64,000 bases of DNA, from contig NZ_CP104578.1 in the NCBI RefSeq assembly GCF_036826855.1, positions 5,863,501 through 5,927,500 of the forward strand, given 5' to 3'. The DNA is from Streptomyces sp. SJL17-4 (lineage in GTDB: Bacteria > Actinomycetota > Actinomycetes > Streptomycetales > Streptomycetaceae). The translations under genes and the position numbers were made by a program. How positions within the stretch are numbered: position 1 is the stretch's first letter; every line of letters begins with the position of its first letter. Shown here piece by piece: positions 24,328 through 33,840 of the stretch. The notes under the pieces are model-generated. The model saw only the letters and a list, made by a program, of their open reading frames with translations, ran no database searches and was not told where the DNA came from.

Positions 24328-26434
24328 CGTCCCCGGGGGAGAGCGGCTCCAGGCGTACCGCGCACACCTTGAACTCGGGCATCCGGGAGACCGGGTCGAG
24401 CGCCGGGTTCACCAGGGTGTTGGCCCGGCCCTCGCCCGCCCAGTGGAACGGCATGAAGACGGTGTCCGGCCGGATGGCCGTGGTGATCCGGGCCGGTGCG
24501 ACGGCCCGGCCGCGCCGCGAGACCACCGCGATCCGCTCGCCCTCGGCCACCCCGAGCCGCTCGGCGACCCGGGGATGGAGCTCCACGAAGGGGCCGGGCG
24601 CCGCCGCGTTCAGCTCGTCGACCCGCCGGGTCTGCGCGCCCGACTGGTACTGGGACACGACCCGGCCGGTGGTGAGGACGACGGGGTACTCGGCGTCCGT
24701 CTCCTCGGCCGCCGCCCGGTGCACCACCGGCACGAACCGGGCCCGGCCGTCGGGCGTCGCGAACCGGTCGAGGAAGAGCCGCGGGGTGCCCGCGTGGGCG
24801 GTCTCTCCCGTGCCGGTCTCCGGGCAGGGCCAGAACACGCCCTGCTCCTCCTCGATACGGCGGTAGCTGATGCCCGAGTAGTCGGCCGGACCGCCGCCGG
24901 AGGCCCGGCGCAGCTCGTCGAAGACCTCCTCCGGCTCGGCGGGGAAACCCTTCTCCCAGCCGAGGAGCCCGGCGAGCGCGTGCAGCACCTCCAGGTCGCT
25001 CCGTACCCCCGCGGGCGGGGTGAGGGCGCGCCGGCGGAGCAGCACACGGCCCTCCAGGTTGGTCATGGTGCCGGTCTCCTCCGCCCACTGGGTGACGGGC
25101 AGGACGACGTCGGCGAGCGCGGCGGTCTCGGAGAGCACCACGTCGGCGACGGCGAGGAAGTCGAGCGAGCGCAGCCGCCCCTCGATGTGCGCGGCGCGGG
25201 GCGCGGAGACGACCGGGTTGGAGCCCATGAGGAGCAGCGCCTTCACGTCACCGCCGAGCGCGTCGAGGAGCTCGTACGCGCTCCGCCCCGGCCCCGGCAG
25301 CGACTCGGGGGGCACACCCCAGACCCCGGCCACGTGCGCGCGTGCGGCCGGGTCGTCGAGCTTGCGGTAGCCGGGGAGCTGGTCGGCCTTCTGGCCGTGC
25401 TCGCGGCCGCCCTGGCCGTTGCCCTGGCCGGTGAGGCAGCCGTAGCCGCTGAGCGGCCGGCCGGCCTTCCCGGTGGCCAGGCAGAGGTTGATCCAGGCGC
25501 CGACGGTGTCGGTGCCCTTGGACTGCTGCTCGGGGCCGCGCGCCGTCAGGACCATGCCGGTGGCGGCGTCGCCGAACATCGCGACGGCCTCCCGGAGCCG
25601 GGGCACCGGCACGCCCGTGATGCGCTCGACCTGCTCGGGCCAGTGGGACATGGCCCCGGCCCGCGCGGCCTCCCAGCCGGTGGTGCGCGTCGCGACGAAC
25701 TCCTCGTCGACGCGCCCCTCGGCGACGACGAGGTGAAGCATGCCGAGGGCGAGCGCGAGGTCGGTGCCGGGGCGCGGCGCGAGGTGGAGGTCGGCCTGCT
25801 CGGCGGTGCGGGTGCGGCGCGGATCGATGACGATCAGCTTTCCGCCGTTCTCCTTCAGCTCGGTGAGGTACCGGAGGGCGGGCGGCATGGTCTCGGCCAG
25901 GTTGGAGCCGACGAGGATCACGCAGCCGGTCTTCGGGATGTCCTCCAGGGGGAAGGGGAGGCCCCGGTCGAGGCCGAACGCCCTGCCGTGCGCGGCGGCG
26001 GCCGACGACATGCAGAAGCGCCCGTTGTAGTCGATCTGCGAGGTGCCGAGCACCAGCCGGGCGAACTTCCCCAGCGTGTACGCCTTCTCGTTGGTGAGAC
26101 CGCCGCCGCCGAAGACCCCCACGGCATCGGGACCGTGGTCGGCGCGGGTCCGGCGCAGCCCGTCGGCGACGGCGGCGAGGGCCTCCTCCCAGGACGCGGG
26201 CACCAGGGCCCCCGTGTCAGGGCATCGGACCAGGGGCTCGGTGAGCCGGACCCGAGAGGAGAGCACGGCGGGGGCGGTGCGGCCCTTGCCGCACAGCGCG
26301 CCCCGGTTGACGGGGAAGTCGGTCCGCTCGACCACCTCGGCGGGCAGCTCCGGGGCGCCGGTGGGGCGGAGCGACATGCCGCACTGCAGGGCGCAGTAGG
26401 GGCAGTGGGTGGGTACGGCGGTGACCTCGGACAT
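24314..26434 (-). CDS. nasA: Assimilatory nitrate reductase catalytic subunit (molybdopterin oxidoreductase)
   Basis: Reduces nitrate to nitrite in the cytoplasm; 706 residues. The N-terminus has the [4Fe-4S] pattern HCPYCALQCGM ... GALCGKG; then VGVFGGGGLTNEKAY, RFCMSSAAAAHGRAFG where the Cys is the likely Mo ligand, NLAETMPP, IDPRRTRTAEQADLHL, GTDLALALGM, ARGPEQQSKGTDTV, CLTGQGNGQGGREHG, and the C-terminal MPT-binding barrel (LTTGRVVSQYQSGAQTRR, IRPDTVFMPFHW). No C-terminal [2Fe-2S] extension is present, so an external reductase is needed, perhaps the flavoprotein of the nirB operon. I start at MSEVTAV (26434); a GlnR-type repeat lies just upstream. From memory this is the nasA locus of S. 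coelicolor. Confidence 0.92.
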   Translation of the reverse strand: MSEVTAVPTHCPYCALQCGMSLRPTGAPELPAEVVERTDFPVNRGALCGKGRTAPAVLSSRVRLTEPLVRCPDTGALVPASWEEALAAVADGLRRTRADHGPDAVGVFGGGGLTNEKAYTLGKFARLVLGTSQIDYNGRFCMSSAAAAHGRAFGLDRGLPFPLEDIPKTGCVILVGSNLAETMPPALRYLTELKENGGKLIVIDPRRTRTAEQADLHLAPRPGTDLALALGMLHLVVAEGRVDEEFVATRTTGWEAARAGAMSHWPEQVERITGVPVPRLREAVAMFGDAATGMVLTARGPEQQSKGTDTVGAWINLCLATGKAGRPLSGYGCLTGQGNGQGGREHGQKADQLPGYRKLDDPAARAHVAGVWGVPPESLPGPGRSAYELLDALGGDVKALLLMGSNPVVSAPRAAHIEGRLRSLDFLAVADVVLSETAALADVVLPVTQWAEETGTMTNLEGRVLLRRRALTPPAGVRSDLEVLHALAGLLGWEKGFPAEPEEVFDELRRASGGGPADYSGISYRRIEEEQGVFWPCPETGTGETAHAGTPRLFLDRFATPDGRARFVPVVHRAAAEETDAEYPVVLTTGRVVSQYQSGAQTRRVDELNAAAPGPFVELHPRVAERLGVAEGERIAVVSRRGRAVAPARITTAIRPDTVFMPFHWAGEGRANTLVNPALDPVSRMPEFKVCAVRLEPLSPGDATAG

Positions 26435-26456
26435 GCGGCCAGCGTGGGTCAGGCGT

Positions 26457-26483
26457 GTTACGCGGGGCGGCACCGCTGATTAC
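26457..26483 (-). promoter_or_regulatory. Possible GlnR-type box upstream of nasA
   Basis: On the minus strand GTAAT and GTAAC occur 22 bases apart, the spacing of the two conserved GlnR half-sites, with a poor site (TGCCG) midway. It lies 23 bases before the nasA start and overlaps the end of the upstream gene. nasA is a known GlnR target in S. coelicolor. Confidence 0.5.
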
Positions 26484-27196
26484 GGGCGCGGTGCCATGCT
26501 CTCCGCTTTCTGCCGCTCCCGGGGTGAGGCCAGCGCCTCGGTGACGCCCTTCTCCCGGGGCCCGAGGAACCGCGGGTCGGGCCGGAGCACGGCGTCGAGG
26601 GAGGCCTTGCCGGCGGCGAAGAGCTCCCGGGTGGTGCCGTAGTACCAGGTGCGGTCGTGAGGTTCGGGGACCCCGACGCCGTACGCGTCGACGCCCGCCC
26701 GCCCGCACAGTGCGACGGCCCGCTTGATGTGGAAGTCCTGGGTGACGAGCACGGCCCGGTCGACGCCGAAGACCTTCCGGGCCCGGACGCAGGAGTCCCA
26801 GGTGTCGAAGCCCGCGTAGTCGCTGACGATCCGGTCGCCCGGCACCCCGCGCTCGGTCAGGTACGCGCGCATGGCGCTGGGCTCGTCGTACGCGGTCCTG
26901 CTGTTGTCACCGGTGACGAGCAGGACCTTGACCTTCCCCGTCCGGTACAGCTCGGCGGCCGTGTCGAGCCGGTGCGCGAGGTACGGGGTGGGGCGCCCCT
27001 TCCACAGCCCGGCGCCGAAGACGACGGCGACGTCCCGGGCGGGCACGTCGGCGGTGGTACGGAGCTTCCCGGCGGCGGTGGTGTGCATCCAGGTGACGGG
27101 GGTGAGCGCGAGGACGGCGCCCAGCATCACGGCCTGCACGGTGCGGCGGCGGGCCCGGGTGGTGCGCGGGATCAACCGGTGGAGCCGTGCCGGCAT
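26480..27196 (-). CDS. SanA/YdcF-family (DUF218) membrane protein
   Basis: A 238-residue protein with an N-terminal membrane anchor (RTVQAVMLGAVLALTPVTW) and an extracytoplasmic DUF218 domain. Family motifs are DVAVVFGAGLWKGRPTPYL near residue 56, RLDTAAELYRTGKVKVLLVTG, EPSAMRAYLTERGVPGDRI, DYAGFDTWDSCVRARKVFG, and VLVTQDFHIKRAVALC. E. coli SanA influences envelope permeability to vancomycin at high temperature; the biochemical activity is not known. It lies directly upstream of nasA on the same strand and its 3' end contains part of the nasA regulatory region. Confidence 0.85.
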   Translation of the reverse strand: MPARLHRLIPRTTRARRRTVQAVMLGAVLALTPVTWMHTTAAGKLRTTADVPARDVAVVFGAGLWKGRPTPYLAHRLDTAAELYRTGKVKVLLVTGDNSRTAYDEPSAMRAYLTERGVPGDRIVSDYAGFDTWDSCVRARKVFGVDRAVLVTQDFHIKRAVALCGRAGVDAYGVGVPEPHDRTWYYGTTRELFAAGKASLDAVLRPDPRFLGPREKGVTEALASPRERQKAESMAPRP

Positions 27197-27235
27197 GCGG
27201 GAACCTCCGGGGCGGGTGGAATCGGTGTCGCTCTG

Positions 27236-27958
27236 TCACCCCGTCCGACGCGCGGCGGCGGGATTCGGTTCGGCGGCGGCCCCATGTGTTCCGTACAACA
27301 CACCGGCCAGGACCATCCCGAGCAGCATGCCGAGCAGTTGGGCGGCGGCGAAGGCGGGGACCGAGCCGGGCGCGATCCCGGTGAAGGAGTCGGAGAACGC
27401 GCGGCCGACGGTGGCGGCCGGGTTGGCGAAGGACCCGGAGGAGGTGAACCAGATGGCCGCGCCGATGTAGCCCGCGACCGCGACCGGGGCGAGGCCGGGG
27501 CGGCCGATGTGGCGCAGGCCCCGGACGACGAGGACGAGCCCGGCGGTGGCGACGGCCTCGCCGAGCAGCAGATGAAGGGCCGAGCGCGACTCGGTGGCCC
27601 AGGCGCCGGGTGCCCGCCCGAACATCGCCTCGGCGAGCAGCGCGCCCGCCACGGCCCCGGCGAGCTGGGCGCCGATGTAGGCGAGGACCTCGCGGCCCGT
27701 CCCGGCACGGCGCCGGGACCACCACTCGGAGAGGGTGACGACGGGGTTGAAGTGGGCGCCGGAGAGCGGCCCGATGAGCGCGATGAGCAGCCCGAGACCG
27801 ATGGCGGAGGCGGCGGCGTTGGCGAGCAGCCGGACGCCGATGTCCTGGCTCAGGGTGTCGGCGCGGATTCCGGAGCCGACGATGACGGCGACGAGCGCGC
27901 CGGTTCCGATGAACTCGGCGGCGACGCGCCGGGGGAGAGCGGGCGGGGACATTCTCAT
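27236..27958 (-). CDS. Aquaporin (MIP family)
   Basis: Six-span membrane channel of 240 residues with the two half-helix loops of the family: HFNPVVTL near residue 69 (NPV instead of the first NPA) and FANPAATVGRAF near residue 178. Spans begin at AAEFIGTGALVAVIVGSG. The variant first box and the tight first loop resemble the aquaglyceroporin-like channels found in actinobacterial arsenic operons, but no ars gene lies beside it, so water, glycerol or metalloid passage cannot be separated. The ATG at 27958 is used; another ATG two codons later is equally possible. A short inverted repeat lies 13 bases upstream. Confidence 0.85.
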   Translation of the reverse strand: MRMSPPALPRRVAAEFIGTGALVAVIVGSGIRADTLSQDIGVRLLANAAASAIGLGLLIALIGPLSGAHFNPVVTLSEWWSRRRAGTGREVLAYIGAQLAGAVAGALLAEAMFGRAPGAWATESRSALHLLLGEAVATAGLVLVVRGLRHIGRPGLAPVAVAGYIGAAIWFTSSGSFANPAATVGRAFSDSFTGIAPGSVPAFAAAQLLGMLLGMVLAGVLYGTHGAAAEPNPAAARRTG

Positions 27959-27970
27959 AGTGGAAAAGAT

Positions 27971-27987
27971 ATTCCGTGATTCGGAAT
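27971..27987 (-). promoter_or_regulatory. Inverted repeat upstream of the aquaporin gene
   Basis: ATTCCG-TGATT-CGGAAT in an AT-richer patch 13 bases before the start codon is a candidate operator for an unidentified repressor such as an ArsR-type protein. Confidence 0.4.
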
Positions 27988-28021
27988 CGGGAAAGGGGGC
28001 AGGGGAGGTATGTGGAGTGGG

Positions 28022-28135
28022 TGACGCCGACCGCCCTGACGCCGCCTGACGCCGCCTGACGCCACCTGGCACCGACCTGACACCGCCTGGCACCGCCCTG
28101 ACACCGACCGACACCGCCTGGCACCGCCCTGACAT
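28022..28135. repeat. Degenerate 10-11-base tandem repeats
   Basis: About ten imperfect TGRCRCCGCC units fill the divergent gap between the aquaporin and chelatase genes. Confidence 0.7.
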
Positions 28136-28144
28136 TCGCCGGGG

Positions 28145-28182
28145 CACGCGCGTGAGGGCACCGAAACACGCGCGTGAGGGCA
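28145..28182. repeat. 16-base direct repeat
   Basis: CACGCGCGTGAGGGCA occurs at 28145-28160 and 28167-28182, a 22-base period of about two helical turns. Each copy contains the small dyad CACGCGCGTG. Placed about 70 bases upstream of the chelatase gene, it could be a pair of regulator sites. Confidence 0.6.
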
Positions 28183-28243
28183 TGGAAAACAGTCGTGACC
28201 CCCGTGCAACGGGCAGGCAACCTGCGCCCCGCAGGATCGGTGC

Positions 28244-29107
28244 ATGACGGAGCCGGACAGCACGTACGCCACCGCCGCCGGGCTGCTCGGCAGGATCACC
28301 GAGCAGCTCGGCGAGCAGCTCGGCCACCTCCCCCCGAGACCGCACCTGACCCCGCCCGCGGCCCCGCCCGCGCCCACCCTCGTCGCCGTCGGCCACGGCA
28401 GCCGGGACCCCCGCGCCCGCGCCACCCTCGCCCGACTCCTCGAACGGGTCAGGGAACTCCGCCCCGGCCTCGACGTACGGCTCGCGCACATCGAGCTGAA
28501 CACCCCGCTCCTCGACGTCACCCTCGCCGAGCTCGCCGCCGAAGGCCGGGACGCCGTCCTCGTCCCCCTGCTCTTCGCCCCCGGCCACCACGTCACCCAC
28601 GACCTGCCCGCCGCCCTCGCCGCCGTGCCCGGACTCCGCGCCCGCGTGGCCGAGCCGCTCGGCGCGCACCCGCTGCTCGTCGAGGCCCTCGCCGACCGGC
28701 TCGCGCACGCCGGCTGGGCCCCCGAGGACGGCATCTCACAGGCCGCCGCGGTCGTCCTCGCCTCCGCCGGATCCCGCGACCCCCGCTCCGGCGCCGAGCT
28801 CCGCCGGATCGCCGCCCGGCTCGGCGAGCGGCTCGGCGGCGTCCCCGTCGTCCCCGCCTACGCCTCCGCCGCCGCGCCCACCGTGGCCGAAGCCGTCCGC
28901 GCCCTCGCCGCCCGGGGCCGCCACCGGATCGCCGTGGCCTCCTGCTTCACCGCCCCCGGCCTCTTCGCCACCCGCGCCGCCGCCGACGCCCCCTGGATCG
29001 CCTCCGCGCCCCTCGGCGCCCACCCGGCCCTCGCCCGTCTGGTCCTGCACCGCTACGACCGGGCTCTCCGCGCCACCACCCGGGAGCGGGAACTCGCCAC
29101 CGTCTGA
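28244..29107 (+). CDS. Sirohydrochlorin chelatase family protein (CbiX/SirB type)
   Basis: A 287-residue cytoplasmic protein with two copies of the short CbiX fold. The first begins at residue 46 with [20 protein letters not shown] (GHGS holds the metal-binding His), followed by [15 protein letters not shown] and [12 protein letters not shown] with a second His. The second copy begins near residue 165 with [15 protein letters not shown], where the His is lost. These proteins insert Fe or Co into sirohydrochlorin; ferrochelation would give the sirohaem that NirB needs. The gene lies about 2 kb from nasA, supporting that role, but the metal is not proven. The dgt gene follows 35 bases downstream. 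Confidence 0.8.
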   Translation: MTEPDSTYATAAGLLGRITEQLGEQLGHLPPRPHLTPPAAPPAPTLVAVGHGSRDPRARATLARLLERVRELRPGLDVRLAHIELNTPLLDVTLAELAAEGRDAVLVPLLFAPGHHVTHDLPAALAAVPGLRARVAEPLGAHPLLVEALADRLAHAGWAPEDGISQAAAVVLASAGSRDPRSGAELRRIAARLGERLGGVPVVPAYASAAAPTVAEAVRALAARGRHRIAVASCFTAPGLFATRAAADAPWIASAPLGAHPALARLVLHRYDRALRATTRERELATV

Positions 29108-29142
29108 GCGCTTCTGTCGGTCCCTCCGGTTACCTTCGGTGC

Positions 29143-30489
29143 ATGGAAGGCATCGCAGACAGCGCAGACCCCAAGGGCAGCCCGGACCTCACCGACACCG
29201 CCGACGCCACCGGCACCCCCGGCTACGACGCCGACGCGACCGACCGCTGGGCCGCCGAGCCCGACAAACGCCCCGGGCGCACCGCCTTCCAGCGCGACCG
29301 CGCCCGCGTGCTGCACTCCGCCGCGCTCCGCAGGCTCGCCGGCAAGACCCAGGTCGTCACTCCCGGCACCCGGGGCCACGCCTGGGACGCCAGCCCCCGC
29401 ACCCGGCTCACCCACTCCCTGGAGTGCGCCCAGGTCGGCCGGGAGCTCGGCGCCGCCCTCGGCTGCGACCCCGACCTCGTCGAGGCCGCCTGCCTCTCCC
29501 ACGACATGGGCCACCCGCCCTTCGGGCACAACGGCGAGCAGGCGCTCAACGACGTCGCCAAGGACTGCGGCGGCTTCGAGGGGAACGCCCAGTCGCTCCG
29601 CCTCCTCACCCGGATCGAGCCCAAGCGCTTCGTGAAGGACGCCGAAGGGGAGCTCGTCAGCGTCGGGCTCAACCTCACCCGCGCCGCCCTCGACGCCGCC
29701 ACCAAGTACCCGTGGCCGCGCGGCGGCCACCCCGACGACCCCGGCTCGTCCAAGTTCGGCGTCTACGAGGACGACCTGCCGGTCTTCGCCTGGATCCGGC
29801 AGGGCGCCCCCGGCCACCGCAAGTGCTTCGAGGCCCAGGTCATGGACTGGTCCGACGACGTGGCCTACTCGGTCCACGACTTCGAGGACGGCCTGCACGC
29901 CGGGCACATCGACCCCAACCTCCTGCTCGCCGAGCCCGAGCGCGCCGACATCGCCGCCGTCGCCATCGGCCGCTACGTCCCCGAGGACACCGACCCGCAG
30001 GAGCTCGCCGAGGCCCTCGACCGGCTCGTCGACCAGGAGTGGTGGCCGCACGGCTACGACGGCTCGGCCGTCGCCCAGGCCCGCCTCAAGGACGCCACCA
30101 GCCAGCTCATCGGCCGGTTCGCCCTCGCCGCCGAGGGCGCCACCCGGAGCGCGTACGGCTCGGGCCGGCTCACCCGCTACGGCGCCGAACTGGTCGTCCC
30201 CCGGGAGACCCGTAACGAGTGCGCCGTCCTCAAGGCCGTCGCCGACCGGTACGTGATGCAGCGCGCCGAACAGGAGGCGCTCCGCGCCGACCAGCGCATC
30301 GTCGTCGCCGAACTCGCCGAGGCCCTCGTCGCCCGCGCCCCCGACGGACTCGAACCCCAGTTCCGGTCCCTGTTCGACCAGGCGCGCGACGACCGGGCCC
30401 GCAAGCGCGTCATCGTCGACCAGATCGCCTCCCTCACCGACGCCTCCGCCCGCGCCCTCCACGCCCGCCTCCGGCCGCACCACTCCTGA
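29143..30489 (+). CDS. dgt: Deoxyguanosinetriphosphate triphosphohydrolase-like HD protein
   Basis: Hydrolyses dNTPs to deoxynucleoside and triphosphate; 448 residues. The HD-domain metal ligands are visible: His in [14 protein letters not shown], the HD pair in [16 protein letters not shown], and Asp in [38 protein letters not shown] near residue 48 is the nucleotide-sensing start of the family. The first 30 residues are acidic and low-complexity. The ATG at 29143 has no ribosome site; a TACCTT box ends 6 bases upstream, so a leaderless mRNA is likely. Placement shortly before dnaG is conserved in Streptomyces from memory. Confidence 0.9.
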   Translation: MEGIADSADPKGSPDLTDTADATGTPGYDADATDRWAAEPDKRPGRTAFQRDRARVLHSAALRRLAGKTQVVTPGTRGHAWDASPRTRLTHSLECAQVGRELGAALGCDPDLVEAACLSHDMGHPPFGHNGEQALNDVAKDCGGFEGNAQSLRLLTRIEPKRFVKDAEGELVSVGLNLTRAALDAATKYPWPRGGHPDDPGSSKFGVYEDDLPVFAWIRQGAPGHRKCFEAQVMDWSDDVAYSVHDFEDGLHAGHIDPNLLLAEPERADIAAVAIGRYVPEDTDPQELAEALDRLVDQEWWPHGYDGSAVAQARLKDATSQLIGRFALAAEGATRSAYGSGRLTRYGAELVVPRETRNECAVLKAVADRYVMQRAEQEALRADQRIVVAELAEALVARAPDGLEPQFRSLFDQARDDRARKRVIVDQIASLTDASARALHARLRPHHS

Positions 30490-30606
30490 CACCCTCTTCC
30501 GCCCCCGGCGTCCGTGCGGGACGCTCGCATGCACGGCCCGGGCGGTACGGCCCGACGAACGCCCGGGGGCGTAGGTTGGAAGCGGTCGCAAAGAGGAGGA
30601 AACGAC

Positions 30607-31866
30607 GTGGTCGACGCAGATCAGACCTTTGTCATCGTCGGCGGGGGCCTGGCAGGGGCCAAAGCGGCGGAGACCCTGCGCGCCGAGGGGTTCAACGGCC
30701 GGGTGATCCTCATCGGCGACGAACGCGACCACCCCTACGAGCGCCCACCCCTCTCCAAGGGGTACCTGACCGGCGCGAAGGAACGTGACAGCGCCTTCGT
30801 CCACGAGGCCGCCTGGTACGCGGGCCACGACATCGAACTGCACCTCGGGCAGTCCGTCACCGCCGTCGACCGCGAGGCCCGCACCGTGCGCCTCGGCGAC
30901 GGCACCGTCATCCGCTACGACAAGCTGCTCCTCGCCACCGGCGCCGAGCCCCGCCGCCTCGACGTCCCCGGCACCGAGCTCGCCGGCGTCCACCATCTGC
31001 GCCGGCTCGCCCACGCCGACCGGCTCCGCCAGGTCCTCGCCTCCCTCGGCCGCGACAACGGCCACCTGGTGATCGCCGGCGCCGGCTGGATCGGCCTGGA
31101 GGTCGCCGCCGCCGCCCGCGGCTACGGCGCCGAGGTCACCGTCGTCGAGTCCGACCCCACACCGCTCCACCGCGTCCTCGGCCCCGAGCTCGGCCAGCTC
31201 TTCGCCGACCTGCACACCGACCACGGCGTCCGCTTCCACTTCGGCGCCCGGCTCACCGAGATCGTCGGCCAGGACGGAATGGTCCTCGCCGTCCGCACCG
31301 ACGACGGCGAGGAGCACCCGGCACACGCCGTGCTCGCCGCCATCGGCGCCGCCCCCCGCACCGCCCTCGCCGAGAACTCCGGGCTCGCCCTCGTCGACCG
31401 GGCCGACGGCGGCGGCATCGCCGTCGACGAGTCCCTGCGCACCTCCGACCCCGACGTCTACGCCGCCGGCGACGTGGCCGCCGCCCACCACCCGCTGCTC
31501 CACACCCGGCTCCGCGTCGAGCACTGGGCCAACGCCCTCAACGGCGGCCCCGCCGCCGCCCGCGCCATGCTCGGACAGCACGTCTCCTACGACCGCGTCC
31601 CCTACTTCTTCTCCGACCAGTACGACCTGGGCATGGAGTACTCCGGCTGGGCACCCCCCGGCACGTACGACCAGGTCGTGGTCCGCGGCGACACCGGAAA
31701 GCGCGAGTTCATCGCCTTCTGGCTCAAGGAGGGCCGGGTCCTCGCCGGGATGAACGTGAATGTGTGGGACGTCACAGACCCCATCCAGAAGCTCATCCGC
31801 TCCCGTACGGCCGTGGACCCGGAGGCCCTCGCCGACGCCTCCGTGCCCCTGGAGAGCCTGATCTGA
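30607..31866 (+). CDS. NAD(P)H-ferredoxin reductase (FAD-dependent, putidaredoxin-reductase type)
   Basis: A 419-residue flavoprotein. FAD motif FVIVGGGLAGAKAAETL, ERPPLSKGYL, LLATGAEPRRLDVPG, NAD motif VIAGAGWIGLEVAAAARGYG near residue 155, second FAD motif VYAAGDVAA near residue 285, then the Reductase_C domain (VEHWANALNGGPAAARAMLG, YFFSDQYDLGMEY). It should reduce a ferredoxin, typically for a P450 or an oxygenase, though no such partner is adjacent. The GTG at 30607 is preceded by AGAGGAGGA, an ideal ribosome site. It stands alone between dgt and dnaG. Confidence 0.9.
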   Translation: MVDADQTFVIVGGGLAGAKAAETLRAEGFNGRVILIGDERDHPYERPPLSKGYLTGAKERDSAFVHEAAWYAGHDIELHLGQSVTAVDREARTVRLGDGTVIRYDKLLLATGAEPRRLDVPGTELAGVHHLRRLAHADRLRQVLASLGRDNGHLVIAGAGWIGLEVAAAARGYGAEVTVVESDPTPLHRVLGPELGQLFADLHTDHGVRFHFGARLTEIVGQDGMVLAVRTDDGEEHPAHAVLAAIGAAPRTALAENSGLALVDRADGGGIAVDESLRTSDPDVYAAGDVAAAHHPLLHTRLRVEHWANALNGGPAAARAMLGQHVSYDRVPYFFSDQYDLGMEYSGWAPPGTYDQVVVRGDTGKREFIAFWLKEGRVLAGMNVNVWDVTDPIQKLIRSRTAVDPEALADASVPLESLI

Positions 31867-31920
31867 TCGGTGCGAGTCACCTGACCGCCACATCCCCGGG
31901 GGGCGACCCCCGGACCCCCG

Positions 31921-31926
31921 TACACT
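31921..31926 (+). promoter_or_regulatory. -10 box for dnaG, leaderless start
   Basis: TACACT ends 6 bases before the GTG at 31933, with no ribosome site between. Confidence 0.5.
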
Positions 31927-31932
31927 TCATGC

Positions 31933-33840
31933 GTGGCAGGCAGGATCAACGATGACGACGTGAAGGCGGTCCGGGACGCGGTCCCGATCGACGCCGTCGT
32001 GTCCGAGTACCTCCAGCTCCGCAACGCGGGCGGCGGAAACCTCAAGGGTCTCTGCCCCTTCCACGACGAGAAGTCGCCCTCCTTCCAGGTCAGCCCCAGC
32101 AAGGGACTCTTCCACTGCTTCGGCTGCCAGGAGGGCGGCGACACCATCGCCTTCGTGATGAAGATCGACCACCTCTCCTTCTCGGAGACGGTCGAGCGCC
32201 TCGCCGCCAAGGCGGGCATCACCCTGCGGTACGAGGAGGGCGGCTACAACCCCGGCCACCAGCGCGGCGAGCGCATCCGCCTGGTCGAGGCCCACAAGGT
32301 CGCCGCCCAGTTCTACGTCGACCAACTCGACTCGCCCGAGGCCGAGATCGGCCGGAAGTTCCTCGCCGAGCGCGGCTTCGACCAGGCCGCCGCCGCCCAC
32401 TTCGGCGTCGGCTACTCCCCGGCCGGCTGGGACCACCTCACCCGCTTCCTGCGCGGCAAGGGCTTCTCCGACAAGGAGCTGATCCTCTCCGGGCTCTCCC
32501 AGGACGGCCGCCGCGGCCCCATCGACCGCTTCCGCGGCCGCCTCATGTGGCCGATCAAGGACGTCGGCGGAGAGATCGTCGGCTTCGGCGCGCGCAAGCT
32601 CCGCGACGACGACAACGGGCCCAAGTACCTCAACACGCCCGAGACCCCGATCTACAAGAAGTCCCAGGTGCTCTACGGCATCGACCTGGCCAAGAAGGAC
32701 ATCGCCAAGGTCAGCCGTGCCGTCGTCGTCGAGGGCTACACCGACGTCATGGCCTGCCACCTCGCCGGGGTCACCACCGCCATCGCCACCTGCGGCACCG
32801 CCTTCGGCGGCGACCACATCAAGATCCTCCGCCGGCTCCTCATGGACAACGGCTCGGCCCGCGTCATCTTCACCTTCGACGGCGACGCCGCCGGCCAGAA
32901 GGCAGCCCTGCGCGCCTTCGAGGACGACCAGAAGTTCGCCGCCGAGACGTACATCGCCATCGCCCCCGACGGCATGGACCCCTGCGACCTGCGGCTCGCC
33001 AAGGGCGACGAGGCCGTCGCCGACCTCGTCCAGCCCCGCACCCCGCTCTTCGAGTTCGCGCTCCGCCAGATCGTGAAGCGGTACGACCTGGAGACCCCGG
33101 CCGGCCGCGCCGCCGCCCTCGACGAGGCCGCGCCCGTCGTCGCCCGGATCAAGAACATCGGCGCCCAGCACGAGGTCGCCGTCCAGCTCGCCGGGATGCT
33201 CGGCATCCTCGACACCCAGTTCGTCGTCAAGCGGGTCGCCCAGCTCGCCCGCTGGGCCCGCGACCGCGGCGGCAAGGGCCCCGAGCGGCAGCAGACCCCG
33301 CAGCGCGGCTACGACACCGCCGCCCCGGCCACGGCGGCCTCCTCCTCCTCCTCCTCCGGCCCCGCGCTCAACCTGCGCAGCCCCGCCCACCGCACCGAGC
33401 GCGAACTCCTCAAGCTCGCCCTCCAGCGCCCCGAGCTCGTCTCCCCGGCCTTCGACGCCTACGGGGTCGACGAGTTCACCGCCCCGCCCTACGCCTCCGT
33501 CCGCCAGTGCGTCCAGGACGCCGGCGGCGCCACCGGAGCCCCCTCCGACTACCTCGACACCGTCCGCGAGGCCGCGCCCAACGACACCGTCCGCGCCCTC
33601 GTCACCGAACTCGCCGTCGAGACGATCTTCGCCAAGACCGTCGACGAGGCCTACGCCGGCGACCAGCTCGTCACCGTCCGGCTCCGCGCCGTCGACCGCC
33701 GCATCCGCGAGGTCCAGGGCACCCTGGCCCGCCTCGGCCCCCAGGGCGACCCCGAGCGGCTCGCCGCCGTCCAGAACGAACTCTGGGTCCTCACCCAGTA
33801 CGGCCAGTCCCTGCGGAACAACGGCGCCGCCGCCCTCTGA
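31933..33840 (+). CDS. dnaG: DNA primase
   Basis: Synthesises RNA primers at the replication fork; 635 residues, normal length. Domains: N-terminal zinc-binding (CPFHDEKSPSFQV ... HCFGCQEGG, residues 38-65), primase core (RGRLMWPIKDVGGEIVGFGAR in parts, PETPIYKKSQVLYG), TOPRIM (VVVEGYTDVMACHLAG near residue 260, then FTFDGDAAGQKAALRAF with the metal-binding Asp residues), a Ser/Ala linker near residues 455-475, and a helical C-terminal helicase-binding domain (RTERELLKLALQRPELV). The GTG at 31933 follows a TACACT box by 6 bases, implying a leaderless transcript, unusual for such a central gene but common in Streptomyces. Confidence 0.95.
   Translation: MAGRINDDDVKAVRDAVPIDAVVSEYLQLRNAGGGNLKGLCPFHDEKSPSFQVSPSKGLFHCFGCQEGGDTIAFVMKIDHLSFSETVERLAAKAGITLRYEEGGYNPGHQRGERIRLVEAHKVAAQFYVDQLDSPEAEIGRKFLAERGFDQAAAAHFGVGYSPAGWDHLTRFLRGKGFSDKELILSGLSQDGRRGPIDRFRGRLMWPIKDVGGEIVGFGARKLRDDDNGPKYLNTPETPIYKKSQVLYGIDLAKKDIAKVSRAVVVEGYTDVMACHLAGVTTAIATCGTAFGGDHIKILRRLLMDNGSARVIFTFDGDAAGQKAALRAFEDDQKFAAETYIAIAPDGMDPCDLRLAKGDEAVADLVQPRTPLFEFALRQIVKRYDLETPAGRAAALDEAAPVVARIKNIGAQHEVAVQLAGMLGILDTQFVVKRVAQLARWARDRGGKGPERQQTPQRGYDTAAPATAASSSSSSGPALNLRSPAHRTERELLKLALQRPELVSPAFDAYGVDEFTAPPYASVRQCVQDAGGATGAPSDYLDTVREAAPNDTVRALVTELAVETIFAKTVDEAYAGDQLVTVRLRAVDRRIREVQGTLARLGPQGDPERLAAVQNELWVLTQYGQSLRNNGAAAL

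Noticed and set aside
28022..28182. CRISPR-like array
   Set aside because: Units are 10-16 bases, imperfect and without unique spacers; no cas genes.
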